The notes under the pieces were generated by a model, which saw only the letters and a list, made by a program, of their open reading frames with translations, did not search any database and was not told the DNA's origin. The translations under genes and the position numbers were made by a program. From contig NZ_MIET01000032.1 of assembly GCF_003590335.1 (NCBI RefSeq), positions 124,001 to 188,000 of the forward strand: a stretch of DNA of 64,000 nucleotides, in the 5' to 3' direction. This document shows positions 27,101 through 35,422 of the stretch, in pieces. Position 1 is the stretch's first letter. Each line of letters opens with the position of its first letter. Source of the stretch: Pseudoalteromonas sp. MSK9-3. GTDB lineage: Bacteria > Pseudomonadota > Gammaproteobacteria > Enterobacterales > Alteromonadaceae.

Positions 27101-28244
27101 ATTAGAAAATTGGCGACGCTTGAGTTTGTTTGATATGAATGACCTCCCTCATATTCAAACCATTGCCCTCATTAATAACCGCAATGACAGGGTGGCCCGT
27201 TCTAAAGTGTTTGCGCAAATCGTCATTGAAGACTTGAGCTTTGATTATGTCGTGGTCGTCGGAAGTAACGTTGATGGTTTTTATGCCTATTTAGAACAAG
27301 CATTACAAGCACGAATAGCGCGTATAATCAGCAACCAAGACTATGCAGATTTAAAACGCCTCATAAAACAATTTAATATCGCAACTGACATACCCGAGTG
27401 GCTAGACAAAGCCAATATCTCCTTCCCTGACGATCCGCTGATTCATGATGACTTAAAAAACAGTAATACATTAAAAAATGCATTGGCTAATAAGCTCGAT
27501 AATGACCAAAGACAAATTGATCTATTAATACTCAGCTTTGCTCACTTTACACTATTGCAACCCTTATTCGAGCTAGAAACACAGACAATCACCGCTTCTG
27601 AATTGAAACCGCTAATCACATTGTTTAGTCAGCGCTGTGTCATGATTGATAACCCGCACATCACACCCGATGCGCTTACTATTGAAATCAGCCACCTCGC
27701 TTGTCACAACCAACATCAGCTTATTGTGGGTATGCAAAACATAAAAGGGGCCGGGTTAAATTATGTTTACGCGTGGCAAAAATATCAAAAAACCCACCAG
27801 CTGTGTAAAAAGCTTTTAAACAAGCAAATAAATCAGGCTGAATTTCGCGCGCTCTTGATGCAATTTGCCCAACAAGACCGATTTAGTGTCTTAGAAACCG
27901 ACTACCTTGATAACGCATTAATTAGCATCGCGGCGCTCTCACACGCACAAAATGAATTTAGCCAAGCTGAAATTACCCATATAAAGGAAAAGCTAACCCA
28001 TGCGCATACGGTGATCGACAATGACACACACACGGCGCGCCGCTCAAAGCTGGTCACGTTTATTCTTCAAGTTATTGAGTCATTTTTAGATGCGGGGGCT
28101 GCGGTAAAAAGAAAGAAAACCGCACAACAAGTTTATGTCGATATTGCGCAGCAACGTATCACCATTGAAAAAGCGATTTCAGTTTTAGCCAAGCTAAACC
28201 GGGGACAGAAACCGGGTTGGTTATCATTACCAAAAGAAAAATAA
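24168..28244 (+). CDS. capB: CapB/PgsB-type ligase with long helical N-terminal extension
   Basis: A 1358-residue protein. Residues 1-690 are almost entirely helical with HEAT-like repeats. A membrane segment follows (about 698-716), then a Mur-ligase-type ATPase that matches PgsB/CapB point by point: P-loop GGWGTRGKSG (734-743), KTTGCEAMMIY, ECMGLTPRY, NAYPDHEDILGPTG, INNRNDRVARS and VGMQNIKGAG. PgsB (about 393 residues) joins glutamates by gamma-amide bonds using ATP. A helical tail of about 160 residues follows. I use the ATG at 24168 (11-base overlap with the upstream gene) rather than the frame's earlier start at 24096. The monomer is inferred to be glutamate. Confidence 0.87.
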   Translation: MATEKLQQHLETLLFADTEKFWLNLYHHKYQTLVDELANWELIKHKPEAEHQIDWLQLQTIAFLRHKIEQLHVSLQSLEAGYKNFIERLAKADFDAEKELHVLNYAEELGATAEQLKADKAAFSRWFDEGAVISRYQSQVADIEQSLKFLISKLGAITKRYLKSNEALLTQTWEKLDLQPFFLRLLEASPNAHVRHGMIRALVNQVALIHECNVDPELDSELIAKLIEQLENTNTPYLATIDILEILIHQRPTFIRSHMWALLDESVNSYPHQAKDNDQLFILSAIPKVLCRQSILSVQDERLIIQCAQHPYPRVRQALIEQINHFSDQLAKNLLQTRFVEESCDAVRFTIIKQLSAARFCEGFLSFELWCKVIDGPDSMAIKRIALEQSARIMLNMQLESDEPDTIFHQFIEQLNTALLASHDIAIKRSITRTREQLSSFYQQTLIAELDTQIAAGVAIKFPTDTPHEALGRALSYRAQQQHAFNGKTRGNSWSIRIGYRMGRRVWRVWHEFFHPSTDKRQSFSHVLAKKPNAELHVPSCTVAEISETNVPGEPLYHLSELSARPHLPLLDYLLSILSQDNLTAPAKSYTPDGFLEISKPTSLWQRAKAYWYLSYHFKTLDKLRKGNELEQQRFIEHLNTLGFTLTFKAYGSLAGASFPVEPGIKKLFERLTLSAPLLNIWLSFKEYLYSIYQNTLSQLVFFVVGFIGYFWGRHIFISRKIMNNRKHIPVSIGGWGTRGKSGTERLKAALFSSLALRVITKTTGCEAMMIYSKSSGEQCEIPLFRPFDKASIWEQSDVLAFATSVKADVFLWECMGLTPRYVKILRRWMQDNFATITNAYPDHEDILGPTGIDVAREMSAFIGENTQVFTSEQTMMPILNEAAAKNDTTLIQVHWGDGFQITPDIRALYPYDEHPDNIALVVKMAQYIGIEKDFVFKETAERIVPDIGVLQHFDAAPIGTIKQSFVNSMSANERLATLENWRRLSLFDMNDLPHIQTIALINNRNDRVARSKVFAQIVIEDLSFDYVVVVGSNVDGFYAYLEQALQARIARIISNQDYADLKRLIKQFNIATDIPEWLDKANISFPDDPLIHDDLKNSNTLKNALANKLDNDQRQIDLLILSFAHFTLLQPLFELETQTITASELKPLITLFSQRCVMIDNPHITPDALTIEISHLACHNQHQLIVGMQNIKGAGLNYVYAWQKYQKTHQLCKKLLNKQINQAEFRALLMQFAQQDRFSVLETDYLDNALISIAALSHAQNEFSQAEITHIKEKLTHAHTVIDNDTHTARRSKLVTFILQVIESFLDAGAAVKRKKTAQQVYVDIAQQRITIEKAISVLAKLNRGQKPGWLSLPKEK

Positions 28245-28265
28245 CCCGAAAGGATTAGAAATAGT

Positions 28266-28287
28266 TTATTCCAACAAATAGGAATAA
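28266..28287 (+). terminator. Weak hairpin after capB
   Basis: TTATTCC and GGAATAA pair around an eight-base loop 21 bases after the capB stop. It is AT-rich with no strong T-tract, so it may only weakly end the operon. Confidence 0.3.
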
Positions 28288-28406
28288 TATCATCGTGCGT
28301 TTTTTTGTCGTTTAATTGACCATGACATAAAAAAATACGACAATAAGATTAGAAATTTATACTTTGACGCTTTATATCTTACAGTTTCTTGCTTTTGGAG
28401 TCTTAT

Positions 28407-29618
28407 ATGAAACTATCTTTTCTTACTTTGAGCTTGGCATCACTTGTTTCGCTTAATACGGCTTTTGCGAATAATTTGGTGGCGAATGGTTCATTTGAAC
28501 AGGATGTTGTTTCTCAGAAATGGACTCTACTTGATAACATGACGGGCTGGCAACGTGATGGTGCTCGGTTTGAGATTCAAACCAATACCCTGGGGATCAT
28601 TGCACCGCAAGAAGGCAACCAATACATAGAACTCGACTCAACGGCCAACTATAGCGTAATGCAAACCTTGTCTACACAGGCTAACCAAACCTATACTTTA
28701 AGCTTTTACTATTCTCCCCGTGTTGCCAACAACAGTGACACAAACCAAGCAAAAGTGTATTGGGATGGTGCAGAAGTTGCGAGTTTAAACGGCACAGCTA
28801 AAGGTTGGCAGCATATATCTGTTAATGTGACTGCCAGTTCAGCAGCCACAGAGCTAAAGTTCACCGGCACTGGTACATCGGACTCCTACGGTGGCTTCAT
28901 CGATAATGTATCAGTTACTGGTATTGCGAACCGCGCCTGTTTAACTGGGCTGTTTGGTATTAACGACTTTGGCTCAGACCAAGAAGGCTATGTGTATTTC
29001 TTTGACGTTAATAACGGCACGTATAGTAAATTAACTGGCGTTTCTCACACCGCATCAAACATTGCCAGTAAAGATGGCGTGTTGTATTTCATGGAACAGC
29101 AAGATAAAAGCACGAAAGCTTCTAAACTGTGGACGCTAGACTTGGCGAGCAACACCGAAAGTGAAACTGCCGATGCAACCTCATACCCAATTTACCGTTC
29201 AGCTGTGACACCTGATGGCCAGTCACTACGTTCAACCAGTAAAACGTACATGTACGACTTTAATTTACAAACGGGTGCGAAAACAGTTTTAGGTAAAATG
29301 ACCTTTTCTGGTGACGACTTTAAACATGGTGACATAGCCTACTCTGCTGACAACAACACATTATATGTTTTAACAGGCCAGTCTCTTTATACGATTGATG
29401 ATGGTGACATGAGCCTTGATAAAATTGGCGACCACGGTATCAACTGGGCAGCAGGCTTAGCCATAGGCGACGATGGTACCTTGTATGTTTCTGGTCGTAA
29501 TGCGGGTGAAAATGCAAAAATTTACTCAGTGAATCCGGCTACGGCGGTATCAACCTACTTAATGGACGCAGCAGCACACGTTAATGATTTAACGTTTGTG
29601 GATGATTACTGTAATTAA
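28407..29618 (+). CDS. Secreted carbohydrate-binding/propeller-like protein, unknown role
   Basis: A 403-residue protein with a signal peptide (about 1-21, ending AFA). The first half (about 22-175) opens with LVANGSFEQDVVSQKW and has the jelly-roll look of DUF642/CBM-type domains (GFIDNVSV near its end). The second half (about 180-403) looks like a beta-propeller of short repeats (VYFFDVNNGTYSKL, LYTIDDGDM, IYSVNPATA). Two cysteines (in NRACLTG and at the very C-terminus) may form a disulfide closing the propeller. The start at 28407 has GGAG. It has its own terminator and is not clearly part of the PGA-like operon. Confidence 0.7.
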   Translation: MKLSFLTLSLASLVSLNTAFANNLVANGSFEQDVVSQKWTLLDNMTGWQRDGARFEIQTNTLGIIAPQEGNQYIELDSTANYSVMQTLSTQANQTYTLSFYYSPRVANNSDTNQAKVYWDGAEVASLNGTAKGWQHISVNVTASSAATELKFTGTGTSDSYGGFIDNVSVTGIANRACLTGLFGINDFGSDQEGYVYFFDVNNGTYSKLTGVSHTASNIASKDGVLYFMEQQDKSTKASKLWTLDLASNTESETADATSYPIYRSAVTPDGQSLRSTSKTYMYDFNLQTGAKTVLGKMTFSGDDFKHGDIAYSADNNTLYVLTGQSLYTIDDGDMSLDKIGDHGINWAAGLAIGDDGTLYVSGRNAGENAKIYSVNPATAVSTYLMDAAAHVNDLTFVDDYCN

Positions 29619-29642
29619 GCTTGGTTAGTCTTCACTTATCTT

Positions 29643-29672
29643 AAAGCCAGTCAATTGACTGGCTTTTTTATT
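29643..29672 (+). terminator. Terminator of the secreted propeller-like gene
   Basis: AAGCCAGTCAATTGACTGGCTT is a strong near-loopless palindromic stem followed by a T-run, 25 bases past the stop. Confidence 0.85.
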
Positions 29673-29881
29673 GCCTATTTAAAGGTACAAAGCCTCTAAA
29701 GCCTTCCCCAAATGCAAGCTGCTCGGTATACTAACGCACCTTTTTTGCATAGTTAGTCGTTATGTTCGTCATAACTAGCGGAAATACATAAAAAACTAGG
29801 CCACACCCGTTCAAGTACGTAAATTTGCGTCATGATAATTATAAGGCCACACAACACATTTGATTTAATTAGGAAGTATTT

Positions 29882-31315
29882 ATGAGTTCATTACCTAAAG
29901 CAGGTGAGTTTTTAGGGCACCCTAAAGGCTTATTCTTGCTATTCGGCACAGAGATGTGGGAACGTTTTGGCTACTATGGTATGCGTGCCATATTGGTTTT
30001 ATATCTTGTTGCAATGACCCAAGATGGCGGATTTGGTTGGTCAAACGCCGATGCGCTTAGCCTCTATGGTACTTTTACCATGGCCGTATACTTAACCCCA
30101 CTATTTGGTGGCTGGTTAGCAGATAATGTATTAGGTCAGCGTAAAGCTATTATTATTGGTGGTATCTTAATGGCGCTTGGTCACTTCATTATGGGTATAC
30201 CACACAGCGCAGTAGCCGGTATGCAAGAGAATGTGTTTTATCTGGGCCTTGCACTGCTGTGTTTAGGTAACGGTTTGTTCAAACCAAACATCTCAACTAT
30301 GGTTGGTGATTTATATAATGAAGGTGATAAACGCCGTGACGGTGCATTTACTATCTTCTATATGGGTATCAACATTGGTGGTGCGCTAGGTCCATTAGTG
30401 GCAGGTTACGTTGCTGCTGTGGTTAACTGGCAAGCAGGCTTTATTGCAGCGGGTGTTGGTATGGTTATCTCCGTGATCATGCAAATGCTATTAAGTAAAA
30501 AATACTTAGGCGATATTGGAGTTGTACCTGCCGCTAAGCTTTCTCAGGCACAATCAGCCACCGGCACCAAAGAGCCTCTAACACGCATTGAAAAAGACAG
30601 AATTAAAGTTATCTTCACCATGAGTGTATTCAGTATCATTTTCTGGATGGGCTTTGAGCAAGCGGGTGGTTTGATGAACTTATTCGCCAATGACTATACT
30701 GACCGTATGCTAATGGGCTTTGAAATTCCAGCCTCTTGGTTTCAGTCTTTGAACTCTTTATTTATTATTATCTTTGCGCCTCTTGTGGCGATGATTTGGC
30801 TCAAGCTAGATAAGCGTGAGCCAAACTCTCCTGTTAAATTTGCTATGGCTTTGGTTTTTCTAGCACTCGGTTTCCTAACCATGATGCTAGCATTGATCAC
30901 TGAAGGGTCTGGAGAAGGGTCACTACAGATCAGCATGATGTGGTTAGTCCTGTTTTATTTATTCCACACCCTGGGTGAACTATGTTTATCACCAATTGGG
31001 CTGTCTATGGTAAGTAAGTTGGCACCGCTACGTTTAGCGTCTCTACTTATGGGGATTTGGTTCTTATGTACAGCGATTGCAAACAAAATTGCTGGGTTCG
31101 TTGGCTCTTTCCTAGGTGAAGGCCAAGAAGCAATGAATAATGCCATGAGCATCTTTATTGGTTTAGGTGCTACCGCGCTAATTTCAGCTGCTGCAATGTA
31201 TATGCTGAGTGACCGTCTCGTTGAATGGATGCACGGTGCTGAAGGCAACCACGAACCACATACACAAGAACATATATTAGCTGAAGAGCTAGAAATCTCT
31301 GCTACTAAGCAGTAA
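29882..31315 (+). CDS. POT family proton-dependent di/tripeptide transporter
   Basis: A 477-residue inner-membrane symporter of the PTR2/POT family with about 14 predicted membrane segments. The family signature ExxERFxYYG is present as EMWERFGYYGMRAIL (near residue 24). GNGLFKPNISTMVGDLY and the FTIFYMGINIGGALGPL signature (near 155-170) are also clear. It brings in short peptides with protons, as DtpA/DtpB do in E. coli. An AGGAAG ribosome site and a strong downstream terminator suggest a single-gene unit. Confidence 0.92.
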   Translation: MSSLPKAGEFLGHPKGLFLLFGTEMWERFGYYGMRAILVLYLVAMTQDGGFGWSNADALSLYGTFTMAVYLTPLFGGWLADNVLGQRKAIIIGGILMALGHFIMGIPHSAVAGMQENVFYLGLALLCLGNGLFKPNISTMVGDLYNEGDKRRDGAFTIFYMGINIGGALGPLVAGYVAAVVNWQAGFIAAGVGMVISVIMQMLLSKKYLGDIGVVPAAKLSQAQSATGTKEPLTRIEKDRIKVIFTMSVFSIIFWMGFEQAGGLMNLFANDYTDRMLMGFEIPASWFQSLNSLFIIIFAPLVAMIWLKLDKREPNSPVKFAMALVFLALGFLTMMLALITEGSGEGSLQISMMWLVLFYLFHTLGELCLSPIGLSMVSKLAPLRLASLLMGIWFLCTAIANKIAGFVGSFLGEGQEAMNNAMSIFIGLGATALISAAAMYMLSDRLVEWMHGAEGNHEPHTQEHILAEELEISATKQ

Positions 31316-31333
31316 TTCGATACTTTATATATC

Positions 31334-31366
31334 AAAAAAACCACGCCCTATTGGCGTGGTTTTTTG
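31334..31366 (+). terminator. Terminator of the peptide transporter gene
   Basis: CCACGCC (31341-31347) pairs with GGCGTGG (31353-31359), flanked by an A-run and a T-run that extend the stem. It probably works in both directions. Confidence 0.88.
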
Positions 31367-31393
31367 TCAATACGAACCTCTCCCCCATCAAAG

Positions 31394-31411
31394 TGTATTT
31401 AATTCTTTACA
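31394..31411. promoter_or_regulatory. Strong TyrR-box-like site upstream of hpd
   Basis: TGTATT-TAATTC-TTTACA matches TGTAAA-N6-TTTACA with two mismatches. It is embedded in a longer symmetry AGTGTA...TACACT. A TATAAT -10-like hexamer lies at 31471-31476. The position suits TyrR control of hpd. Confidence 0.5.
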
Positions 31412-31628
31412 CTCAAATATAACAAGCGTCCTATCTCTCACACTTTATCGATAATCTACTTTTTGAATCATATAATACTAAGAAATTAAAAATTCTATAA
31501 TTAACAATGGCTAAAGTGAAAAATAAGCCAGAATACAAACTATTTAGTAACCCAACACGTAAAAAATTACACGACTTTTAATTTCATTCATTCGGTGTGT
31601 CAGAATCACTATCGCTTTAAAGAGGCTT

Positions 31629-31646
31629 TGTGCAAGTAAATTTACA
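31629..31646. promoter_or_regulatory. Second TyrR-box-like site upstream of hpd
   Basis: TGTGCA-AGTAAA-TTTACA matches the TyrR consensus with two mismatches in the left half and a perfect right half. It lies about 120 bases before the hpd start. The rest of 31316-31766 shows no gene. Confidence 0.4.
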
Positions 31647-31766
31647 AAGAGCATCATAGCGAAATCATCTCCAAACCTTCCCCTTTGCCTCATTTTGATT
31701 AATTATCCACTCAACGAGAATAAATCTAACAAGCAATCTAACGTGCTTAATTGCTGGAGCAAGACA

Positions 31767-32813
31767 ATGAGTGAAGAAAATAACCCACTAAATTTGGTTG
31801 GTATTGAGTTTACTGAATACGCAACACCTGATGCTGATTATATGGATAAAGTCTTTACTGACTTTGGTTTTTCAAAACTAAAGACATTCAAAGACCAAGA
31901 TATCACTTACTATAATCAAAACGACATTCACTTCTTACTGAATAATGAGCGTGAAGGGTTCTCTGCTGAGTTTGCAAAAAGCCACGGCCCAGCAATATGC
32001 TCTATGGGTTGGAGAGTAAAAGACGCACAAAAAGCATTTGAAGTTGCTGTTGAACGTGGTGCAAAACCAGCCACTGATTCAACACACAAAAACTTACCTT
32101 ACCCAGCAATTTACGGTATTGGTGACAGCCTGATTTACTTCATCGACGTATTTGGTGACAAAGGCTCTATCTACAACAATGATTTTGTTGATTTAGAAGA
32201 GCAACGCATTGTTAAAGATAAAGGGTTTATTCGTATCGATCACCTGACTAACAATGTTTATAAAGGCACGATGGAAACATGGGCTAACTTTTATAAAGAC
32301 GTATTTGGTTTCACTGAGGTGCGTTACTTTGATATCAAAGGTCAAAAAACCGCGCTTATCTCATACGCGCTTAAGTCACCTTGTGGTACTTTCTCGATTC
32401 CAATCAATGAAGGTAAAGGCAACGACAACAACCAAATCGATGAATATCTAAATGAATACAATGGTCCTGGTGTACAGCACCTTGCATTCTTAACTGATGA
32501 CTTAGTTGGTTCACTTGATCAACTTGATCAATCAACCATTGCAACACTAGATATCATCCCTGAATACTACGACACCATTTTTGACCGTGTTCCTTGGGTA
32601 AAAGAAGACAAAGACAAAATCCGTGAACACCAGATCTTAGTCGATAGTCAAAGTGAAAACTGTTATTTGCTACAGATTTTCTCTAAGAACCTATTTGGAC
32701 CAATTTTCATCGAAATGATCCAACGTGTTGATGACGGTGGTTTTGGTGAAGGTAACTTCCAAGCGTTATTCGAATCAATTGAACGTGACCAAGAGCGTCG
32801 CGGCGTACTTTAA
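31767..32813 (+). CDS. hpd: 4-hydroxyphenylpyruvate dioxygenase
   Basis: A 348-residue non-heme iron dioxygenase that turns 4-hydroxyphenylpyruvate into homogentisate in tyrosine breakdown. Iron ligands are visible as RIDHLTNNV (His159), GVQHLAFLTDD (His238) and IFIEMIQR (Glu316). The C-terminal helix region GGFGEGNFQALFESIERDQ is typical of the family. I start it at 31767 (MSEENNPL) with GGAG eight bases upstream. The frame extends 24 codons further, but these are not family-like. Two TyrR-box-like sites precede it and a strong terminator follows. Confidence 0.95.
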   Translation: MSEENNPLNLVGIEFTEYATPDADYMDKVFTDFGFSKLKTFKDQDITYYNQNDIHFLLNNEREGFSAEFAKSHGPAICSMGWRVKDAQKAFEVAVERGAKPATDSTHKNLPYPAIYGIGDSLIYFIDVFGDKGSIYNNDFVDLEEQRIVKDKGFIRIDHLTNNVYKGTMETWANFYKDVFGFTEVRYFDIKGQKTALISYALKSPCGTFSIPINEGKGNDNNQIDEYLNEYNGPGVQHLAFLTDDLVGSLDQLDQSTIATLDIIPEYYDTIFDRVPWVKEDKDKIREHQILVDSQSENCYLLQIFSKNLFGPIFIEMIQRVDDGGFGEGNFQALFESIERDQERRGVL

Positions 32814-32837
32814 CGCTCGCTTAAAGCAACTATGTAC

Positions 32838-32873
32838 AAGCAGCTTACTTATTTCTAAGTAAGCTGCTTTTCT
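32838..32873 (+). terminator. Terminator between hpd and fahA
   Basis: Arms of 14 bp (32838-32851 and 32856-32869) with a TTTC loop and a T-rich tail. It suggests that fahA has its own promoter or depends on read-through. Confidence 0.85.
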
Positions 32874-32922
32874 ATTTAAGTTAAGGCAAAATAGCCCTAA
32901 CTTTAGTTAAACAGGAAAGATG

Positions 32923-34236
32923 ATGTCTTTTATTAACGAAACACACGATAATAGCTTAACTAGCTGGGTTGCAAGCGCAAACCAATCAGGTACCGATTTC
33001 CCTATTCAAAACTTACCTTTTGCCATTTTTCGCCGTGCTAATAGCAGCGAAGAGTTTCGCGGTGGCGTTGCCATTGGCGACCAAGTTTTAGACTTAGCCG
33101 TTGTTGCTGAAGCGGGTATTTTCTCTGGTGAAGCACACAGTGCTGTTACAGCAGCTAACGCCGCTGCATTAAATGAATTTATGGGCATGGGCCAATCATA
33201 CTGGTCTGCACTTCGCCTTGCGCTTTCACGTGCGCTGCGTGAAGGTTCTGAGCACCAAAATACACTTGAAGGTGCGTTGGTTCCACAATCTGACGTTGAA
33301 TATTCAATGCCATGTCATATTGGCGATTATACTGACTTTTATACCTCAATTTATCATGCGACTGCTGTAGGTAGCTTATTCCGCCCTGATAATCCACTTT
33401 TACCTAACTACAAGTGGGTACCAATTGGTTATCACGGCCGTTCATCATCGATTGATGTATCTGGTCAAGCGTTCCCTCGTCCAAAAGGACAAACTAAAGC
33501 GCCTGACGCTGATGCGCCATCTTTTGGTCCATGTAAGCGTTTAGATTACGAATTAGAATTAGGTATTTACCTAGGTAAGGGCAACGAGCTAGGTGAGCAC
33601 ATTGCAATTGAAAACGCAGAAAACCATGTGTTTGGTTTCTGTTTATTTAATGACTGGTCAGCGCGTGACTTACAGGCTTGGGAATATCAACCTCTAGGTC
33701 CATTCTTAGCTAAAAACTTTGCATCAACCGTTTCACCTTGGATTGTAACAACCGAAGCTCTAGCGCCGTATCGTACACAATGGACACGTGATGAAAACGA
33801 TCCTCAACCGCTTGAGTATTTAGAGTCAGCACAAAACCGTGAATCAGGGTCATTCGACATTCAAATGGATGTAGCTATTGAAACACAAAAAATGCGTGCC
33901 GATAACCATGCGCCTAGCAAAGTGTCAGAGTCAAGCTTCAAGCATAGCTACTGGACCGTTGCACAAATGGTCACTCACCATACTGTAAATGGTTGTAACT
34001 TCTTACCGGGTGATATGCTAGGTTCAGGCACACAGTCTGGCCCAGATCACGAAGAAGCGGGTTCATTGCTTGAGCTTTCTCGTGGTGGTAAAGAAAGTAT
34101 TACCTTAACTAATGGTGAAGAGCGTAAGTTCCTAGAAGATGGTGACACCGTGATCATGCGTGGTTGGTGTGAAGCTGAAGGCTTCAACCGTATCGGGTTT
34201 GGTTCTGTAGAAGGGACTATTTTGCCTGCAAAATAA
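32923..34236 (+). CDS. fahA: Fumarylacetoacetase
   Basis: A 437-residue hydrolase that splits fumarylacetoacetate to fumarate and acetoacetate, the last step of tyrosine degradation. It has the FAH N-terminal domain (NLPFAIFRR) and catalytic core: DYTDFYTSIYHA, GYHGRSSSI, KRLDYELELGIYLGKGN, NDWSARDLQAWEYQPLGPF and GDMLGSGTQSGP. The length is normal for the family. Two adjacent ATGs exist (32920, 32923). The second has better spacing from AGGA. It lies 107 bases after hpd but beyond a terminator. hmgA and maiA, which act between the two enzymes, are not in this window. Confidence 0.95.
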   Translation: MSFINETHDNSLTSWVASANQSGTDFPIQNLPFAIFRRANSSEEFRGGVAIGDQVLDLAVVAEAGIFSGEAHSAVTAANAAALNEFMGMGQSYWSALRLALSRALREGSEHQNTLEGALVPQSDVEYSMPCHIGDYTDFYTSIYHATAVGSLFRPDNPLLPNYKWVPIGYHGRSSSIDVSGQAFPRPKGQTKAPDADAPSFGPCKRLDYELELGIYLGKGNELGEHIAIENAENHVFGFCLFNDWSARDLQAWEYQPLGPFLAKNFASTVSPWIVTTEALAPYRTQWTRDENDPQPLEYLESAQNRESGSFDIQMDVAIETQKMRADNHAPSKVSESSFKHSYWTVAQMVTHHTVNGCNFLPGDMLGSGTQSGPDHEEAGSLLELSRGGKESITLTNGEERKFLEDGDTVIMRGWCEAEGFNRIGFGSVEGTILPAK

Positions 34237-34261
34237 TCCAAATTAAAAGTTTATAAAAATC

Positions 34262-34290
34262 AAAGGCGTGCATAAGTACGCCTTTTTTTA
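34262..34290 (+). terminator. Terminator of fahA
   Basis: AAAGGCGT and ACGCCTTT pair around an eight-base loop followed by seven T. Confidence 0.85.
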
Positions 34291-34351
34291 GACTTTTACA
34301 CTGGCTTTTTGTATAAAAATTGTTAAAGTGAGACGTTAATTTTAATTTTAT

Positions 34352-35422
34352 ATGTGTATGCTGAACTCTATAAACACCCTATTTAATCGGTTATTTCAAA
34401 AGCGTCAGTTGCTACTTCGCCAAAATGGTGAAGTGGGTATGATCACGCTTTCTAGCTGGTTACAGTTAATGGCTGTTATAAGCTTAGTGGCATTAATTAT
34501 ATGGCTAATTATTGTAAGTAACGCATTTTTCGCTCAAAAGAACGTCATCACGACTCTCAATGTTGCTAACGAAGCACAACAACATCAATGGCTTCAAGAA
34601 AAGACACAACTACAACAACAACTACAGCAACAACAAGATAAGCTCAGTGAGTTGACAGACAAACAGCTTGCGTTACAAAGCTTAATTGAGGCATTGCCGC
34701 CCTCACGAGACGATAACACCGTACAAGCTGAGCAAGAACACAATGCACCTCAAGCATCATTTCAAGTAAAAAGCCAACAAGTGCATCAACTTCAAGAACA
34801 ACTTATTGCTGCGCTTGACCATACTATTGAGACTCGGACGCTGTCTATCAACCAGCTATTAGATGAAGCAGGCGTGGTATTTCGTAGCAATGACACTTTG
34901 GCACAAGGTGGACCTTATCACTCCTTAGTGCTTGAGCAATTACCCACACATTATATCAACACCATTGATAAATTAGTCGAACTCAGTGAGTTAGAGCAGC
35001 TCATAACGCATTTACCCTCTGAGATGCCGGTAGCAAAAGACGATTATTATATCTCCAGTCCATTTGGGTTTCGTAAAGACCCAATGACAGGGAGGCGTGC
35101 TTTTCATAAAGGGGTTGACCTTGCAGGCTGGCATAAAACAGCCATTGTCGCGCCGGCAGCTGGTACCGTATTACGCGCTGGCACGAATGGCGGCTATGGT
35201 AAATTCATAGAAATACAACACAAAAACGGCATCACCACCCGCTTTGGTCACCTCAACACAATTAAAGTAACTAAAGGCCAAGCGGTAAAAAAATCTGACA
35301 CCATCGCACTTATGGGCAGTACTGGACGCAGTACCAGTACTCATCTACACTACGAAGTACTGCAAAATAATAAGCAGATCAATCCAGTAAAGCTCGCCAA
35401 GGTGATTAATCGTGTTCAGTAA
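34352..35422 (+). CDS. M23 (LytM-type) peptidoglycan endopeptidase, membrane-anchored
   Basis: A 356-residue protein with one membrane segment (about 37-57), a Gln-rich coiled coil (about 70-120 and 140-165) and a C-terminal M23 domain (about 235-350). Zinc ligands are in FHKGVDLAG (HxxxD) and HLHYE, with SSPFGFRKDPMTGRRAFH and GKFIEIQHKNG also typical. These enzymes cut peptide cross-links in the wall, and all metal residues are present. It overlaps the bactofilin gene by 11 bases. This is the same pairing as Csd1/CcmA of Helicobacter pylori, where the two proteins shape the cell. Two close ATG codons (34352, 34358) are possible starts. Confidence 0.9.
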   Translation: MCMLNSINTLFNRLFQKRQLLLRQNGEVGMITLSSWLQLMAVISLVALIIWLIIVSNAFFAQKNVITTLNVANEAQQHQWLQEKTQLQQQLQQQQDKLSELTDKQLALQSLIEALPPSRDDNTVQAEQEHNAPQASFQVKSQQVHQLQEQLIAALDHTIETRTLSINQLLDEAGVVFRSNDTLAQGGPYHSLVLEQLPTHYINTIDKLVELSELEQLITHLPSEMPVAKDDYYISSPFGFRKDPMTGRRAFHKGVDLAGWHKTAIVAPAAGTVLRAGTNGGYGKFIEIQHKNGITTRFGHLNTIKVTKGQAVKKSDTIALMGSTGRSTSTHLHYEVLQNNKQINPVKLAKVINRVQ

